Assembly (NCBI GenBank): GCA_046261875.1
Contig: JBHENW010000093.1
Coordinates: 1 to 20,825 of the forward strand
Direction of reading: 5' to 3'
Length of the DNA: 20,825 bases
DNA from: JBHENW01 sp046261875
Lineage (GTDB): Bacteria > Acidobacteriota > Thermoanaerobaculia > UBA5066 > Gp7-AA6
The notes below the pieces were generated by a model that worked only from the letters and a program-made list of their open reading frames with translations, did no database searches and was not told the origin of the DNA. Shown here piece after piece: positions 17,576 to 20,825 of the stretch (positions are counted from its first letter, which is position 1; every line of letters starts with the position of its first letter). A program made the position numbers and the translations under genes.

Positions 17576-19233
17576 AAGGACTCTGGCTGGTGCTCTCCGC
17601 GCTCGCCGCGGCCGCTCAACCCGCCGACCTCATCGTTCAGTCCGGCCGTATCTGGACCGGCGACGACGCGAAACCCGAAGACCAGGCGCTCGCCGTGCGC
17701 GGCGGGCGCATCGTGGCGGTCGGCAGCGACGCCGAGGTCGCCGGCCTCCGCGGGCCGGGCACCACGGTCATCGACGCGAAGGGACGGCGGGTGCTCCCCG
17801 GCCTCATCGACGCGCACGCGCACATGTCCATGGGCGGGTTCAACCTCCTGGCCGTCGATCTGCGCTACGCGAAGGACGAGGGAGAGTTCACCCGCAAGCT
17901 CGCGGAGTTCGCTCGAAGCAAGCCGGCGGGCGCCTGGCTGACGGACGGCACGTGGGACCACGAGCAGTGGAAGCCGGCGCGGCTGCCCACGAAAGCGCTC
18001 CTCGATCCAGCGACCGGCGACCGTCCCACGTGCCTTTCGAGAACCGACGGCCACATGATGGTGTGCAACAGCCTGGCGCTGAAGCTCGCCGGGATCACCC
18101 GCGACACGCCGGACCCTCCCGGCGGGGTGATCGTGCGGGACGCTGCGGGAGATCCCGCCGGAGTCCTCAAGGACGCCGCGATGGACGCGGTCTGGAAGGT
18201 CCGCCCCGCCCGGACCCGCGCGGAGCTCGACGGGGCCCTGCGCGCCGCGCTGCGGCACGCCGCGAGCTTCGGGGTGACCTCCGTGCAGGACCTTTCGGGC
18301 CTGGACGACCTCGCCGCATACGAAGGGCTGCGGGAGAACGGGGAGCTGACGGCCCGTGTCAGTTTCCGGCCCTCCCTGACGGTCTGGGAACAGGCGCGGG
18401 ACCGGAAGGCGAAGCTCCGCGAGGACGAGTGGCTCCGGGTGGGCGGCGTGAAGGGCTACGTGGACGGGTCCCTCGGGTCTTCGACGGCGCTCTTCTTCGA
18501 GCCGTATACGCAGGACCCTTCGACGCGTGGCGTGTACGCGGCGGAGGCCATTCCGCTCTCCCGGATGGAGGAGCGCATCGCCGCCGCCGACGCGGCCGGC
18601 ATGCCGGTGGAGGTCCATGCGATCGGCGACCGGGCCAACGCCGAGATCCTGGACATCTTCGAGCGCGTCGCGAAGAAGAACGGCCCGCGCGACCGGCGGT
18701 TCCGCGTCGAGCACGCGCAGCACCTGCGGCCGCAGGAGGTCGCGCGGTTCGCGGCGCTCGGCGTGATCCCTTCGATGCAGCCGTACCACGCGATCGACGA
18801 CGGCCGCTGGGCGGAGAAGCGCATCGGCATCGCGCGCTGCCGGGGAACGTACGCGTTTCGATCCCTGCTCGACGCGAAGGCGAAGCTCGCCTTCGGGTCG
18901 GACTGGGACGTCGCCCCCATCTCGCCCCTCCAGGGGATCTACGCGGCAGTCACGCGCCGCACGCTCGACGGGAAGAACCCGCGCGGCTGGATCCCGGACC
19001 AGAAGATCACCGTCGCCGAGGCGCTCCGGGCCTACACCGCCAACGCGGCGTACGCCGCGTTCGAGGAGAAGGAAAAAGGGACTCTCACGGTCGGTAAGCT
19101 CGCGGACTTCGTGATCCTCGCGCGCGACCCGTTGGCCGTGAACGTCGAGGAGATCGGCGACATCGCGGTCGATCAAACGGTCGTGGGCGGAAAGACCGTC
19201 TACACGCGGAGCGCTCCGGCCCCGCTCCGTTAG
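17572..19233 (+). CDS. Amidohydrolase family 3 protein (YtcJ-like), probably exported
   Basis: This 553-residue protein has a short hydrophobic N-terminus (MKGLWLVLSALAAAAQ) like a signal peptide, then an amidohydrolase composite beta domain (ADLIVQSGRIWTGD...QALAVRGGRIVAVG). Metal-site motifs of the amidohydrolase-3/YtcJ type are present: LPGLIDAHAHM (His82, His84), VHAIGDRAN (His349), RVEHAQHL (His381) and FGSDWDV (Asp444). KGYVDGSLGSSTALFFEPY is also typical. The family hydrolyses amide or related C-N bonds; the substrate is unknown. ATG 17572 overlaps the ppdK stop as ATGA, which indicates coupling. There is no obvious functional link to PPDK or GlyQS. It ends 10 bp before mutL. Confidence 0.92.
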
Positions 19234-19243
19234 ACTGCCCCGG

Positions 19244-20825
19244 GTGCCCCGGATCCATCGCCTCTCGAGCCAGGTCGTGGACCGCATCGCGGCGGGAGAA
19301 GTCGTCGAGCGTCCCGCTTCCGTCGTCAAGGAGCTCGTCGAGAACGCGCTCGACGCGGGGGCGACGCGGGTACAGGTCGAGATCGACAAGGGCGGCATCG
19401 AGCGGATCCTCGTCCGCGACGACGGCGCCGGGATGGCTCCGGAAGACGTCCCGCTCGCCCTCGAACGCCACGCGACCTCCAAGATCACGTCGGACGCGGA
19501 TCTCGTCCGCGTGGCGAGCTTCGGTTTCCGCGGAGAGGCCCTGCCCTCGATCGCCTCCGTCTCGCGGCTGACGCTGACGAGCTCGGACGGCTCGATTCCC
19601 GAGGCGGTCAAGGTCGAGGTCGATTACGGCGAGGTGCTCTCCCGCGAGCCGGCGGGGCGGCCGAGGGGAACCGACGTCCTGGTCCGGGAGCTCTTCGCCC
19701 GCACCCCCGCGCGCCGCAAGTTCCTCGCGTCCCCGGAAGCCGAGGGGCGCGCTGCGGCCGCGGCGGTGACCCGCGCCGCGCTGTCCCAGCCGTCGGTCGC
19801 CTTTTCGCTCCGCTCCGGGTCGCGGGAGATTCTCGATGCGCCCGCCGCGGTCGATCGGGCCGCGCGGATCCTCCAGGTCTTCGGCCGGGAGACCCTCGGG
19901 GAGCTCGAGCCGCTCGACGCGCGGGCCGGGCCCCTCCGGCTGACGGGATACGCCACGCGAGGCCCCGTGACATTTCCCAGCCGCCGCCACCAGTTCCTCT
20001 TCATCAACGGCCGGCCGGTCGAAGACCGCTCCCTCTCGAGAGCCATCCTGCAGGAGTCGCGGGACGCGATCCGGACCGACCGCCACCCGGCGGTCTTCCT
20101 CTTCCTCTCCGCGGAGCCGGGCGCGGTGGACGTCAACGTGTCTCCCGCCAAGACGCAGGTGAAGTTCGCCGACTCGGGAACGGCGTACCGCCTCGTCTAT
20201 CACGCGCTGCACTCCGCCCTTCTCTCCGGCAAGGAGGAACGCCGCCTCCGGTCCGTCCCCCCGGAGTCGGAGATCGCGGAGTCCCGCGACGGCTATGCGG
20301 CCGCCGGCGGCTCGTCCTCGGGGCAGCCCGTGGGTGTTCCGGCTCCCGCCCGCCCGGAGCCCCCCCCACCGCAGGAGAAAAGGGTTCCGGAGATCGTCCC
20401 GATCGGCCAGCACCGGGAGTCCTACATCCTGGCGAGCGGCCCGGAGGGTCTGCTGATCATCGATCAACACGCCGCGCACGAGCGCACCCTCTACGAGCGG
20501 ATCCGCGACCGGATCGCTTCGGGACGCGTCCTGTCGCAGAAGCTCCTCATCCGCGCCCTGTTCGAGGCCGCGCCGGACGAGGTCGAGGTCCTCGGATCGC
20601 GCATCGGGGACCTCGAGGCCGCGGGCTTCGAGATCGAGCCCATGTCCGGCCGGTCCTACGCGATCGCGGCCCTCCCGGCCGAGACGACCGACCGCGACCC
20701 GGGCGAGACCCTCCGCGAGGCGCTCGCCGGGCTGGCCGAGGCGGGAGGGGGAGACGAGGCGCAGCGCCGCGATCGCCTCGCGGCGAGTCTGGCCTGCCGC
20801 TCCGCAGTCACGATCCGCTACCACC
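19244..20825 (+). CDS. mutL: DNA mismatch repair protein MutL (3' end beyond the window)
   Basis: The frame from GTG 19244 is open to the window edge, giving 527 residues without the end. The GHKL ATPase domain is complete: VVKELVENALDAGA (Glu30, Asn34), RDDGAGM (59-64), RHATSKI (75-81) and FGFRGEAL (93-100). FINGRPVEDRSLSRAI and VDVNVSPAKTQVKF complete the N-terminal half. A Pro-rich linker (about 335-385) leads to a C-terminal domain with DQHAAHERTLYE (407-418), which fits the DQHA(X)2E(X)4E metal motif of nicking-competent MutL proteins, and ACRSAV near the cut. This implies a methyl-independent, endonuclease-type mismatch repair. No ribosome binding site is seen before the GTG; coupling to the amidohydrolase gene 10 bp upstream is likely. 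Confidence 0.96.
   Translation, partial: MPRIHRLSSQVVDRIAAGEVVERPASVVKELVENALDAGATRVQVEIDKGGIERILVRDDGAGMAPEDVPLALERHATSKITSDADLVRVASFGFRGEALPSIASVSRLTLTSSDGSIPEAVKVEVDYGEVLSREPAGRPRGTDVLVRELFARTPARRKFLASPEAEGRAAAAAVTRAALSQPSVAFSLRSGSREILDAPAAVDRAARILQVFGRETLGELEPLDARAGPLRLTGYATRGPVTFPSRRHQFLFINGRPVEDRSLSRAILQESRDAIRTDRHPAVFLFLSAEPGAVDVNVSPAKTQVKFADSGTAYRLVYHALHSALLSGKEERRLRSVPPESEIAESRDGYAAAGGSSSGQPVGVPAPARPEPPPPQEKRVPEIVPIGQHRESYILASGPEGLLIIDQHAAHERTLYERIRDRIASGRVLSQKLLIRALFEAAPDEVEVLGSRIGDLEAAGFEIEPMSGRSYAIAALPAETTDRDPGETLREALAGLAEAGGGDEAQRRDRLAASLACRSAVTIRYH

Noticed and set aside
19085..20824. Long minus-strand open frame (579 codons) opposite mutL
   Set aside because: It is a shadow of GC-rich codon bias. 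The plus strand carries unmistakable MutL motifs over the same bases, and the antisense product is low-complexity Arg/Gly/Asp-rich.

Overview
The window is very GC-rich and gene-dense. It looks like part of the chromosome of a Gram-negative, menaquinone-using, aerobically respiring bacterium. Evidence: a caa3-type cytochrome oxidase cluster, the futalosine-pathway enzyme MqnE, a lipoprotein, a DUF374 acyltransferase, two-subunit glycyl-tRNA synthetase and PPDK. An Acidobacteriota-like lineage fits this gene set, but that is inference; no rRNA or marker phylogeny is available here.

Layout. (1) 1-3351, plus strand: the tail of a membrane protein, oxidase subunits IV and III, a DUF420 (CtaM-like) oxidase-maturation protein, a small CPNC membrane protein, a secreted class A beta-lactamase-like hydrolase and a DUF374 acyltransferase. 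These are nearly contiguous, with overlapping or almost touching ends. (2) 3359-9581, minus strand: a class C-type serine hydrolase with a repetitive Lys/Pro tail, a broken YfhO-like membrane-protein gene, mqnE with a small four-cysteine protein overlapping its start, a 174-bp spacer holding a strongly foldable element, and an MFS transporter. (3) 9695-20825, mostly plus strand: recO, then an inverted M23 lipoprotein gene, then glyQ-glyS-ppdK-amidohydrolase-mutL, with mutL cut by the window edge.

The genes are mainly housekeeping: respiration, menaquinone synthesis, tRNA charging, pyruvate/PEP interconversion, recombination and mismatch repair, and cell-envelope maintenance. I found no defence system, prophage, IS element, CRISPR array, tRNA or rRNA. 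The points most worth a second look are: (a) a 143-nt spacer element at 8258-8400 with two hairpins capped by GNRA loops and a tandem G-A internal loop, pointing to a plus-strand structured RNA or repeat; (b) apparent CTG start codons at two CTGA junctions, one with a well-placed ribosome binding site; (c) a YfhO-like gene broken by one nonsense codon and four frame changes; (d) uncharacterised small cysteine proteins tied to cox and mqnE; (e) a recO-glyQ-glyS-ppdK order interrupted by an inverted lipoprotein gene. No gap without a gene exceeds 300 bases.
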